NCBI GenBank assembly: GCA_030595485.1
Contig: JAUVDE010000150.1
Span: 1 to 7,840 of the forward strand
Direction: 5' to 3'
Source: Draconibacterium sp.
Lineage (GTDB): Bacteria; Bacteroidota; Bacteroidia; Bacteroidales; Prolixibacteraceae
Length of the DNA: 7,840 nt
A model generated the notes under the pieces. It was not told where the DNA came from. It saw only the letters and a program-made list of their open reading frames with translations, and searched no databases. A program made the translations under genes and the position numbers. Position 1 is the first letter of the stretch; the number at the start of each line of letters is the position of its first letter. Shown piece after piece: positions 1 to 6,022 of this stretch.

Positions 1-215
1 CGAAGGTCTCTTTTTTTAAGTTCATCGGGTAAATTAATTACAACTGCATTTTTTCCCTGAACCTCGCCTTTAATATTTAAAGCTAATTCAAAGTCACCTG
101 CCTTAACCGAATGTGTGTTGTCGTTCGTTAATTTGGAACCTCCAAATACAGCAAAAGCGATAACTAAAATTGCGATTGCCAAAATCCAAAGGTATTTTTT
201 CTTGATAAAAGCCAT
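1..215 (-). CDS. Second periplasmic adaptor (HlyD/membrane-fusion type), N-terminal 71 residues only
   Basis: This is the last visible gene of the minus-strand efflux operon. It starts with ATG at 215, 10 bp after the TolC-type gene stop, and runs off the window at position 1 still open. The 71 visible residues begin with a basic N-terminus (MAFIKKKYLW) and one hydrophobic helix at about 9-25, so the protein would be anchored in the inner membrane with its body in the periplasm. Residues 37-71 align without gaps, and with identical numbering, to residues 37-71 of the first adaptor in the operon: 11 of 35 are identical (Val37, Gly40, Phe42, Glu43, Gly50, Asn56, Ile60, Pro63, Leu66, Lys67, Arg69). 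The family call therefore rests on this paralogy and on operon context. The lipoyl and hairpin domains would lie outside the window. Its separate role from adaptor 1 is unknown. It could partner a second permease encoded further downstream. Confidence 0.8.
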   Translation of the reverse strand, partial: MAFIKKKYLWILAIAILVIAFAVFGGSKLTNDNTHSVKAGDFELALNIKGEVQGKNAVVINLPDELKKRDL

Positions 216-225
216 AATTTCTGTT

Positions 226-1710
226 TTAATATTTATTTAGCAATTGATCAAAATCTTCAGAAAGTGTTATTTTTTTCTCGAAATCGAAAAGAGTAAGTCT
301 ACGTATGCTAATGTAGTAGTTCCAATACGAACGTAATGAATTAATATAAGCACGGCGTGCTTGTTCTCTATCATTTCGGGCAAGGTTTAGTTTGGTTACA
401 TCAACTTTTCCAATTAAAAAACGCTGTTGTGTTACATCGTATTGCATTTGAGCAATGGTGTCAGCCTTTGCCGTATTTGTTACCTGATTGCCCTGCAAAT
501 TAAACTCCATCACATTCATTACAACATTCTGTTCAAAGTCAATTTTTTCTTGGTTGATACTAATTTTGACTACTTCGCGATTGGACCGTGCCATTGACAG
601 TTGTCCTTTTCGCCTTCCCCAATCGAGAATAGGAACACTTATTCCTGCTCGTAATTGTTGTCTTTTTGATGGGTCTTGGTATACCTCACCTATTTCTTCA
701 GCGTTCTGATTTAATCCATACACTGCATAGAAAGTTCCGCTAACACCATTTTCACTTTTTGCCTGGTTTACTTTTCTGTCTTCCTCCATTAGTCTCTGTT
801 CATGACCTAAAATTTCAGGATTGTTAGTAAGGGCTAGTTGAATTGCCTCATCAGACCCGATTTGAAGCTCGGTAGAATAGGATGGAATAATGCATTCAAC
901 ATTGGTATTTTTCTCGAAACTCAGAAATGAGTTTAATCGTGCTTTGGCTCTTTCTAATCCCAGTTCAGCTCGCGTTAATGCCAAAGTCGAATTCATGAAA
1001 CGTAATTCAAGGTTGAGTAATTCATCCTGAGTAACAGTTCCTACCTGGAACCTGCCTTTCCCAATTGTAAAGAGCGTGTCAGAATTTGCAAGGTTAGTTA
1101 CGGCAATATTTACATCAATTTGTGAATCAACCAAATCAAAAAACAGTCGGTTTGCTTTTAATGCGACTTCTTCTTTTGCCTGAATAAAATCCTTTTTCGC
1201 CCTTTCAAATCTTAACGGTTCAATTTTGGCGGTCCATTTTAAACGATTATAACCATTAATTGACTGCGAATATCCAATACTAAATGGTGTTGAAGAGTAG
1301 GATGAAACTTTGTCGTCTCCAAGTGTTTGTGTAACTGCTAAGGTCGATCGTGCGAAAAACTGGCCTCCGGTTAATCCAACATTTTGGTTTAACCGAAGTG
1401 ATACATCAGAGTTTAAATACTCGCGTTCAACATAAATATCCCTGTTTTCTATTGGAATATATTCCTTTTGCATCGATCGATTATAGTCAAGTGCAGTGGC
1501 ATCTAAAGTAAGACTAGGTAAGCGGTCGGCTTTAAAATACCTGAATTGCCAATAATTAGCCAGGTACATGTTTTCATTTCTAAATGCATCTAACGATTGT
1601 TGAGATGCAATTCGAATAACATCGTCGAGTGTTAGTAGTTGTTTGTTTTGTGCTTTTATTTGATTCAGAAAGAGAAAACAAATAATGCATAATATGATTG
1701 ATTTCTTCAT
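226..1710 (-). CDS. TolC-family outer-membrane efflux channel protein
   Basis: This 494-residue protein is the outer-membrane exit duct of the efflux system. Residues 1-20 form a signal peptide (MKKSI, a hydrophobic core, then Ile-Lys-Ala before Gln21), and there is no lipobox cysteine near the cleavage point. The mature protein shows two repeats of the outer-membrane-efflux fold (OEP family, roughly residues 25-235 and 285-485), with long helical stretches rich in Ala, Leu, Glu and Arg alternating with strand segments. The C-terminal Tyr-Trp-Asn-Tyr-Tyr-Ile-Ser-Ile-Arg-Arg-Leu-Thr-Leu-Phe-Asp-Phe is typical of Bacteroidota members. The length fits the family. The start at 1710 is the only one that gives a signal peptide; upstream lies A-rich sequence with no Shine-Dalgarno. 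It sits 17 bp after the permease stop and 10 bp before the second adaptor, so it is clearly co-transcribed. Substrate is not predictable. It probably forms a trimer that docks with the adaptors. Confidence 0.93.
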   Translation of the reverse strand: MKKSIILCIICFLFLNQIKAQNKQLLTLDDVIRIASQQSLDAFRNENMYLANYWQFRYFKADRLPSLTLDATALDYNRSMQKEYIPIENRDIYVEREYLNSDVSLRLNQNVGLTGGQFFARSTLAVTQTLGDDKVSSYSSTPFSIGYSQSINGYNRLKWTAKIEPLRFERAKKDFIQAKEEVALKANRLFFDLVDSQIDVNIAVTNLANSDTLFTIGKGRFQVGTVTQDELLNLELRFMNSTLALTRAELGLERAKARLNSFLSFEKNTNVECIIPSYSTELQIGSDEAIQLALTNNPEILGHEQRLMEEDRKVNQAKSENGVSGTFYAVYGLNQNAEEIGEVYQDPSKRQQLRAGISVPILDWGRRKGQLSMARSNREVVKISINQEKIDFEQNVVMNVMEFNLQGNQVTNTAKADTIAQMQYDVTQQRFLIGKVDVTKLNLARNDREQARRAYINSLRSYWNYYISIRRLTLFDFEKKITLSEDFDQLLNKY

Positions 1711-1727
1711 TTTTTTATGAATTTGGT

Positions 1728-3065
1728 TTATTGTCGTAATGAGTTAACCGGATCCTGTTCTGCTGCACGTTTTGCCGGAACGTATCCAAAAACAATACCT
1801 ATGAATACAGAAACGCCGAATGAAATAACAATTGAAAATGCCGATACTACTGTTTTAATATCAAAAAAACCGGAAATTATTTTGGATAAGGCAACTCCTA
1901 GAATTATTCCAATTATTCCACCAGAAACACTAATAATTGTTGATTCGGAAAGAAATTGAACTATAATGTCTTTACGAGATGCCCCAATTGCCTGGCGTAC
2001 ACCAATCTCACGAATACGTTCCATTACCGAAGCAAGCATAATATTCATAATCCCAATTCCACCAACAATTAACGAAATTCCGGCAATTACACCCAATACA
2101 ATATTAAATATGCCTTTGGTTCGTTGTTGTTGTTTTAATAGTAATTCGGGTATGCTTACCTCAAAGTCGAAAAGATCATTGTGACGGCGCAATAACATTC
2201 GGCGAATAACGTCGGCAGTTGCATTTAAATCTTCCGTTTCAGTAATTTGCACAACTATTTTATCAAGCTGATTAAGGTTCTCTTTTTCATTTTTATTGTC
2301 ACGGGATGCCATTAAGGTTTCAATCTCATCGGCACGAACCAACGATCTGTTTTTAAAACGCATCAGTAAGGTTTTTGCAGGAATAAAAACTTTATTGTCG
2401 GTACTGCTAATTCCCATTTCGTCGGAAGCCGAAGCTGTAAAATCGCGTTTTTCAACTACGCCGATTACTTTTAACCAAATTTGCCCACATTTTATTTTTT
2501 GACCTACAGGGTTTTCCTGATTAAAAAACACATTTTTAATGTTATTCCCGATTACGCAAACCGGATATCCATTGTCCATTTGTTCGTTAGTAAAAAAGCC
2601 TCCTTTCGAAACAGCAATGTTAAACAATTCGAAATATTGATTATTTACCCCTTCTAAAACTATGGGTTTGCTTTTGCCATTCAAAATAGCCGAGTAATTA
2701 AACGAAATAACCGGACTAACCCGACTCACGGTAGGCAATATTTCTGCAATGGAATTTGCATCGTGTAGCGAAAGGCCTTTTGAATATTTTGTTGTACTAA
2801 CCTGTGCTGCATCTGACGATTCCTCGCCGCCTTCTTGATCAACTATATTTTGTGTTGGTGTAATAATAATGTTGTTTACTCCCACCATTTTTATTTGTTC
2901 AAGAATCTCTTGTTGTGCTCCATTTCCAATTGCAAGCATACTAATTACCGCTGCCACACCGAAAATGATACCCAAAGCTGTAAGAAAGGATTTTATTTTA
3001 TTGGTAAATATGGCCTCAAGTCCCGAGGAAACATCATGACCATAACGTTGTATTAATTCTTTCAT
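1728..3065 (-). CDS. MacB/FtsX-family ABC transporter permease (no fused ATPase)
   Basis: This 445-residue inner-membrane permease of a MacAB-TolC-like mechanotransmission ABC pump has the classic order. A cytoplasmic N-terminus is followed by helix 1 at about 26-46 (Thr-Ala-Leu-Gly-Ile-Ile-Phe-Gly-Val-Ala), then a large periplasmic MacB_PCD domain at about 50-315. The C-terminal FtsX domain follows, with helices at about 319-345, 371-395 and 408-430. The coupling segment Glu-Arg-Ile-Arg-Glu-Ile-Gly-Val-Arg-Gln-Ala-Ile-Gly-Ala-Ser (349-363) and the C-terminal Ala-Ala-Glu-Gln-Asp-Pro-Val-Asn-Ser-Leu-Arg are hallmark MacB motifs. Unlike Escherichia coli MacB there is no N-terminal nucleotide-binding domain, so a separate ATPase is required. 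None is encoded in the window. A short acidic, Ser-rich insert at about 77-88 follows the first strand of the periplasmic domain. The gene lies 17 bp after adaptor 1 and 17 bp before the channel gene, within one operon. Substrate cannot be inferred. Confidence 0.93.
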   Translation of the reverse strand: MKELIQRYGHDVSSGLEAIFTNKIKSFLTALGIIFGVAAVISMLAIGNGAQQEILEQIKMVGVNNIIITPTQNIVDQEGGEESSDAAQVSTTKYSKGLSLHDANSIAEILPTVSRVSPVISFNYSAILNGKSKPIVLEGVNNQYFELFNIAVSKGGFFTNEQMDNGYPVCVIGNNIKNVFFNQENPVGQKIKCGQIWLKVIGVVEKRDFTASASDEMGISSTDNKVFIPAKTLLMRFKNRSLVRADEIETLMASRDNKNEKENLNQLDKIVVQITETEDLNATADVIRRMLLRRHNDLFDFEVSIPELLLKQQQRTKGIFNIVLGVIAGISLIVGGIGIMNIMLASVMERIREIGVRQAIGASRKDIIVQFLSESTIISVSGGIIGIILGVALSKIISGFFDIKTVVSAFSIVISFGVSVFIGIVFGYVPAKRAAEQDPVNSLRQ

Positions 3066-3082
3066 ATATTGTTATTTATGGG

Positions 3083-4471
3083 TTAACCCATGATAAAGAA
3101 TCCACCACTACCACCACCACTTTTCTTCTGCTGAAGCTTAAAGGATTTTTTCTTCTCCTCTTCCATTGCTTTTTTAGCTTCTTCTTCTTGCTTTATTTTT
3201 CTCTCTTTAATTTCTTGGTAGATTTCCATTCCTGCAAAATCCAGTTCTTCAGCATTCACCGGTTCATTTAAAAGAATAACATCACCTTCCGAAAGACCTT
3301 TATTAACCAATACATAGTTTTCATTTTGGCTTCCCAAATCTACAACCTGCTTGATCCTTTTTTTGTTGTCAAGGTAAACGAATTGAAGTGAATCATTTTC
3401 AAAAATTGCTTCTGCCGGAATAAAAAGAGTATCAGTATGCATGGCTGTTTGGATTGTATTACTTGTGGTCATAGAAGGTTTTAAATCACTCACATCGCCA
3501 AATACACGTATTTTAACTTCAAATACTTTTGCATCGCTTTTAGGCATTTGTTGCCCAATGTTTGCCACCGATACTACTTCTCCTTCCATAACTTTTCCAG
3601 GAATTGCATCTACTCCAAGAATTACTTTTTGGCCTTTTTTAACATTGGATATATCAATTTCATTTACAAATGTTGTCGAAAGCATTGACGATAAGTCGGG
3701 TAGTGTAGCTATCATTGGCATATAGGTGTGCACTGTTGAACCCACTTTCATTTTTCCCCCACCATTACGGTCTCTTCCATACATTACCATCCCTCCTTTA
3801 GGGGCAGTAATAACTAGAGCATCATACGCTTTGCGAAGTTTGGTAACTCTGGTTTCCCTTTGTCTAAGGGATATTTTGCTACGCTCGACTTTCGAAACGG
3901 CTTGTCTCTCTTTTAGTTCATAGCCCTTTATCTCTTGTGCAAGTTTTCTTTTTGCTTTTTCACGATCCATTTGTGCTTTTCGAATAATAGCTGGCGATTC
4001 ATATTTCGACTCGTCTAAAATAATCTGCGCTTCTTCCACCTGTTCTTGTGCATTGGTAATCTGGTCGCGAAAGTTACTAAGGTTTAGATTCGAATCCATT
4101 TTCGCATCTTCGAAACTATTAACCGCTTGGTCTAATTCTTCAAGTGCCTTATTAAGCCCTTCTTCAACTACTTTTTGATCTAGGGTAGCGACATAGTCTC
4201 CTGAGTCTACAACGGACCCTTCTTCAATTAAATCGGTGATTTTAATTTCGTAAATTCTAATTTCGCGGTCTTTAAGCTGTTCTGGTACAGTTATATTTTC
4301 AGAGTTTTGGGCTTCTAATTGCCCACTTGAATAGACCAATACTTCAAACGGGCCTTTTTGAACTGTTGTCGTAATTTCGATGGATTCGCTTTTCGAGCTT
4401 GGAAAAACAAAAAATGCCAATAGTATGATCACTACGGCAATAATGGCAATGAGCCAGGTTTTTCGTTTCAT
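3083..4471 (-). CDS. Periplasmic adaptor / membrane-fusion protein of ABC efflux pump (HlyD/MacA-like)
   Basis: This 462-residue first gene of the operon would link the permease to the TolC-type channel. It has an N-terminal inner-membrane anchor (residues 5-23, preceded by Lys-Arg-Lys) and no lipobox. A first lipoyl half with Glu-Gly-Ser-Val-Val-Asp-Ser-Gly-Asp comes at about 84-92. A long charged helical hairpin (about 100-216, two Glu/Lys/Gln-rich helices) follows, then the second lipoyl half with Ile-Thr-Ala-Pro-Lys-Gly-Gly-Met-Val at 221-229. Beta-barrel and membrane-proximal segments follow, including Gly-Leu-Ser-Glu-Gly-Asp-Val near 392-398. After about residue 415 there is an unusual tail: a Lys/Glu-rich helix, then Ser-Gly-Gly-Gly-Ser-Gly-Gly-Phe-Phe-Ile-Met-Gly at 451-462. 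The ATG at 4471 lies about 30 nt downstream of a sigma-54-type promoter and gives the membrane anchor directly. The symbol macA is not assigned because sequence similarity to true MacA is only at domain level. Confidence 0.92.
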   Translation of the reverse strand: MKRKTWLIAIIAVVIILLAFFVFPSSKSESIEITTTVQKGPFEVLVYSSGQLEAQNSENITVPEQLKDREIRIYEIKITDLIEEGSVVDSGDYVATLDQKVVEEGLNKALEELDQAVNSFEDAKMDSNLNLSNFRDQITNAQEQVEEAQIILDESKYESPAIIRKAQMDREKAKRKLAQEIKGYELKERQAVSKVERSKISLRQRETRVTKLRKAYDALVITAPKGGMVMYGRDRNGGGKMKVGSTVHTYMPMIATLPDLSSMLSTTFVNEIDISNVKKGQKVILGVDAIPGKVMEGEVVSVANIGQQMPKSDAKVFEVKIRVFGDVSDLKPSMTTSNTIQTAMHTDTLFIPAEAIFENDSLQFVYLDNKKRIKQVVDLGSQNENYVLVNKGLSEGDVILLNEPVNAEELDFAGMEIYQEIKERKIKQEEEAKKAMEEEKKKSFKLQQKKSGGGSGGFFIMG

Positions 4472-4510
4472 GGTTTTTATTTTTGAATTGTTGAATTTGG
4501 GCTTTTGTTA

Positions 4511-4526
4511 AGCAAAAATTGTGCCT
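4511..4526 (-). promoter_or_regulatory. Putative sigma-54 (RpoN) -24/-12 promoter of the efflux operon
   Basis: Read on the minus strand the sequence is AGGCACAATTTTTGCT. It matches the sigma-54 consensus TGGCACG-N4-TTGCW at GGCAC (4525-4521), TTGC (4515-4512) and the following T, with exactly the required 5-base gap between GGCAC and TTGC. Only the leading T and the G after GGCAC differ. The predicted start of transcription is near 4500, leaving a leader of about 30 nt before the adaptor ATG at 4471. It is intergenic and correctly oriented. If real, transcription needs an ATP-driven enhancer-binding protein. No such regulator is encoded in the window. Confidence 0.68.
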
Positions 4527-4535
4527 CGTTCTTAT

Positions 4536-4577
4536 TTTAACGAAATATTGGAAAAAATATTTTGAAATTTTGTTAAA
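4536..4577. repeat. Imperfect AT-rich dyad upstream of the sigma-54 promoter
   Basis: TTTAACGAAAT (4536-4546) is complementary, at 10 of 11 positions, to ATTTTGTTAAA (4567-4577). Inside it, AAATATT (4543-4549) and AATATTT (4556-4562) form a second, slightly off-centre inverted repeat with a 6-bp gap. The centre is about 56 bp upstream of the predicted start site, between the -24 element and the two perfect dyads. It may be a bendable spacer or an extra protein site. Because the stretch is strongly AT-rich, part of the symmetry may be chance. Confidence 0.35.
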
Positions 4578-4589
4578 TAAAAAGGAATT

Positions 4590-4607
4590 AAACTAATTTA
4601 TTAGTTT
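4590..4607. promoter_or_regulatory. Perfect dyad, candidate activator site 1
   Basis: AAACTAAT (4590-4597) and ATTAGTTT (4600-4607) are perfect inverted repeats with a 2-bp gap. Outside them lies a further 6-bp complementary pair, GGAATT (4584-4589) and AATTCC (4616-4621). The centre, 4598.5, is about 98 bp upstream of the predicted sigma-54 start site, in the usual range for NtrC-family enhancer sites. On the minus strand the arm is followed after a few bases by a short T-rich stretch, so a weak terminator for the upstream EamA-family gene is an alternative. Confidence 0.45.
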
Positions 4608-4629
4608 TTTAACTGAATTCCCAGTTAAA
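4608..4629. promoter_or_regulatory. Perfect dyad, candidate activator site 2
   Basis: TTTAACTG (4608-4615) and CAGTTAAA (4622-4629) are perfect 8-bp inverted repeats around a 6-bp centre. The element abuts the dyad at 4590-4607 exactly. The centres are 20 bp apart, about two helical turns, so proteins bound to both would face the same side of the DNA. Both dyads contain an AGTT/AACT core in each arm. On either strand the second arm is not followed by a T tract, which argues against a terminator. It lies 40 bp past the stop of the EamA-family gene. Confidence 0.5.
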
Positions 4630-4668
4630 GTAAATGGATTTAAGAAAAATTGACATAAATGAAGCTTA

Positions 4669-5568
4669 CTAATTTTTCTTCTTAAAAAATCCGCCTTGGG
4701 CCAATGTCATTATTAAAACGCCAATTACCGTAACTATTCCGCCAATAAACTGATGTGTTGCCGGAAATGTTCGAAAGACCAGAAAAGCGCCAATCAACAC
4801 AAAAATACCTTTTAAACTTTGTACAATAGCCGAACGCGAAGCTTCAATGTAGTTATACGAATAATATACCGTAAGAATAGCAATAAATTCGAGGAAAGCT
4901 CCAATACCAATATTCGATAGTGCCTTTGTTGAAATTGCAATAGGTTGTTTGTAAACTAAAAACATAATAAATGAAAATAGAAAAAGCCAGATGTAACGAT
5001 TTAAGTTAAACAACTCGGGGCTCATTTCTTTTACATATACTTTTACGGTAAGTGTTGCAGTAGTGGCTAAAATGGCATTTACCAAAACCACACCGGTTCC
5101 GGCAATAAACAGGGTTCTTAATGAGGTGCCTCCCGAATAGCTAATAATAAAGGTTCCGCCTATTGCCAGCAAACCTCCTATTATTTCAATCCAACCCAAC
5201 TTTTCCTTTAAAATAATAATACCGCCAAGTGCCACCATTACCGGAAACATATTGCCCAGAAATGAGGTGATGGCCGGATCGGGAATAATATTTATGGAAA
5301 TAAAAAAAGTGGTAGTGGTAAATATTTCAAGTCCTCCAAGTATTAACAGTATTCGAATCTGCTTTTTCGAAAGTTTTCGAATTTGTCCTAGTTTTTTATT
5401 TTTTAGCGCAAAAAGCAAACTAAAAAATACACCAATGGCACACCAGTAAATTCCAAACTGGGCTAAATGAATTTCGTTAAGAGCAACCTTACTAAAAATA
5501 TATACGTTTGAAAATGCAAGTGTAGCAATTAAGGCAAAAAGGTAACCTTTATACGTTTTCGAATTCAT
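4669..5568 (-). CDS. EamA/DMT-superfamily permease
   Basis: This 299-residue inner-membrane protein has about ten hydrophobic helices arranged as two EamA repeats (about 9-145 and 155-292) with a lysine-rich cytoplasmic C-terminus (Phe-Phe-Lys-Lys-Lys-Asn). The first repeat ends with the family pattern Pro-Ala-Ile-Thr-Ser-Phe-Leu-Gly-Asn-Met-Phe-Pro (98-109), then Lys-Glu-Lys-Leu-Gly-Trp-Ile-Glu-Ile-Ile-Gly-Gly (121-132). In the second repeat the equivalent Gly-Glu is replaced by Phe265-Arg266, while the Gln-Phe-Ile-Gly-Gly that follows is kept. Members export or import small metabolites such as amino acids or nucleotide sugars; the substrate here cannot be told. Start at 5568 gives a full first helix, and a Bacteroidota -7 element lies at 5660-5667. 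It is followed by a 197-bp gap containing the regulatory sites of the efflux operon, so it is probably a separate transcription unit although on the same strand. Confidence 0.9.
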   Translation of the reverse strand: MNSKTYKGYLFALIATLAFSNVYIFSKVALNEIHLAQFGIYWCAIGVFFSLLFALKNKKLGQIRKLSKKQIRILLILGGLEIFTTTTFFISINIIPDPAITSFLGNMFPVMVALGGIIILKEKLGWIEIIGGLLAIGGTFIISYSGGTSLRTLFIAGTGVVLVNAILATTATLTVKVYVKEMSPELFNLNRYIWLFLFSFIMFLVYKQPIAISTKALSNIGIGAFLEFIAILTVYYSYNYIEASRSAIVQSLKGIFVLIGAFLVFRTFPATHQFIGGIVTVIGVLIMTLAQGGFFKKKN

Positions 5569-5659
5569 CTGATTCGTCTAGATTAGTTATTTGGCAATAG
5601 CTTGAATACTGATTTATCGTCTTGATAAGAAATTCATGCTGTAGCTCGTTTTGTGGGTG

Positions 5660-5667
5660 CAAATATA
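5660..5667 (-). promoter_or_regulatory. Bacteroidota-type -7 element for the EamA-family gene
   Basis: Minus-strand TATATTTG is an exact match to the Bacteroidota -7 consensus TAnnTTTG, followed by CA as is common. The predicted start is near 5653, giving a leader of about 85 nt to the ATG at 5568. No good TTTG -33 element is visible at the usual distance of about 19 bp; the nearest TTTA lies 14 bp away. The call rests on the -7 box and position. Confidence 0.5.
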
Positions 5668-5730
5668 AAAAAGAACACAGCTAAATTGCTAACTCCTTAA
5701 AATCATTTTTTCATTGACCTAAGACGTTGA

Positions 5731-5738
5731 TAATTTTG
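5731..5738 (+). promoter_or_regulatory. Possible -7 element (TAATTTTG) for the small membrane-protein gene
   Basis: TAATTTTG exactly matches TAnnTTTG on the plus strand and would start transcription near 5744, about 93 nt ahead of the ATG at 5837. The -33 region is poor, with a TTG only 14 bp upstream. A competing candidate nearer the gene (TTG at 5771 with TAAATTTT at 5793) has the better spacing. Only one of the two is likely to be used. Confidence 0.3.
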
Positions 5739-5770
5739 AGTTTGACTGGGCTGGAAATTTCAGCATTATA

Positions 5771-5800
5771 TTGAATAGAGTCGCCAGTTTCATAAATTTT
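5771..5800 (+). promoter_or_regulatory. Possible -33/-7 promoter for the small membrane-protein gene
   Basis: TTG at 5771-5773 and TAAATTTT at 5793-5800 (7 of 8 to TAnnTTTG, last base differs) are separated by 19 bp, the spacing expected for the Bacteroidota primary sigma factor. Predicted start is near 5807, leaving about 30 nt before the ATG at 5837. If used, it excludes translation starts upstream of that point. Confidence 0.35.
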
Positions 5801-5836
5801 ATTAGATTTACGATGTTAAACTTTAGATTTTACATT

Positions 5837-6022
5837 ATGTCTAAAACCCGAAAAACACTTGTCATCACCTTTTTAGTGCTGGGATCAGCGCTAATATTTA
5901 TTAGTTTTTTTGCAAAGTTGGAGCATTGGTCAAACATGGTATATTGTGCTTTTGCCTTTAGTGGATTTTTGTTTGCTACTACGGCACTAATACTTACTTT
6001 GCTTCGTCCAAAGGCAAAATAA
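5837..6022 (+). CDS. Small two-helix membrane protein with a KLEHW loop, function unknown
   Basis: This 61-residue protein is not assigned to a named family. A basic N-terminus (Met-Ser-Lys-Thr-Arg-Lys) is followed by helix 1 (about 7-25), a short loop Lys27-Leu-Glu-His30-Trp31-Ser-Asn, helix 2 (about 34-56) and a basic tail (Leu-Arg-Pro-Lys-Ala-Lys). The Lys-x-x-His-Trp loop between two helices resembles the Phe-Lys-Ile-x-His-Trp-Pro-Gly loop of GldL and related small Bacteroidota membrane proteins, but the Pro-Gly and the GldL cytoplasmic domain are missing. The charge pattern puts both ends on the cytoplasmic side. Start choice: in-frame ATG at 5813 and TTG at 5771 would add 8 or 22 residues, but ATG 5837 gives a typical Lys/Arg-capped first helix and leaves room for a promoter at 5771-5800. 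It stands alone, divergent from the EamA-family gene and 296 bp from pgi. A real gene is likely but not certain. Confidence 0.68.
   Translation: MSKTRKTLVITFLVLGSALIFISFFAKLEHWSNMVYCAFAFSGFLFATTALILTLLRPKAK

Noticed and set aside
3087..3120. Trinucleotide microsatellite (CCA-like) near the adaptor 1 stop
   Set aside because: It is the coding sequence for the Gly/Ser-rich C-terminal tail and uses mixed glycine codons; it is treated with the tail.
488..3923. Plus-strand open frames of 65-94 codons opposite the efflux genes
   Set aside because: They are antisense to well-supported channel, permease and adaptor genes and their translations look like mirrored coding sequence.
4584..4629. Rho-independent terminator of the EamA-family gene
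   Set aside because: The stems are almost all A:T, and the dyad nearest the stop has an A run rather than a T run after it on the minus strand. The distance to a sigma-54 promoter fits enhancer sites better. A weak terminator role for 4590-4607 is not excluded.
5771..5836. Longer N-terminus for the small membrane protein from TTG 5771 or ATG 5813
   Set aside because: It overlaps a plausible promoter with 19-bp spacing, adds residues that fit no signal or helix, and ATG 5837 gives a normal basic cap before the first helix.
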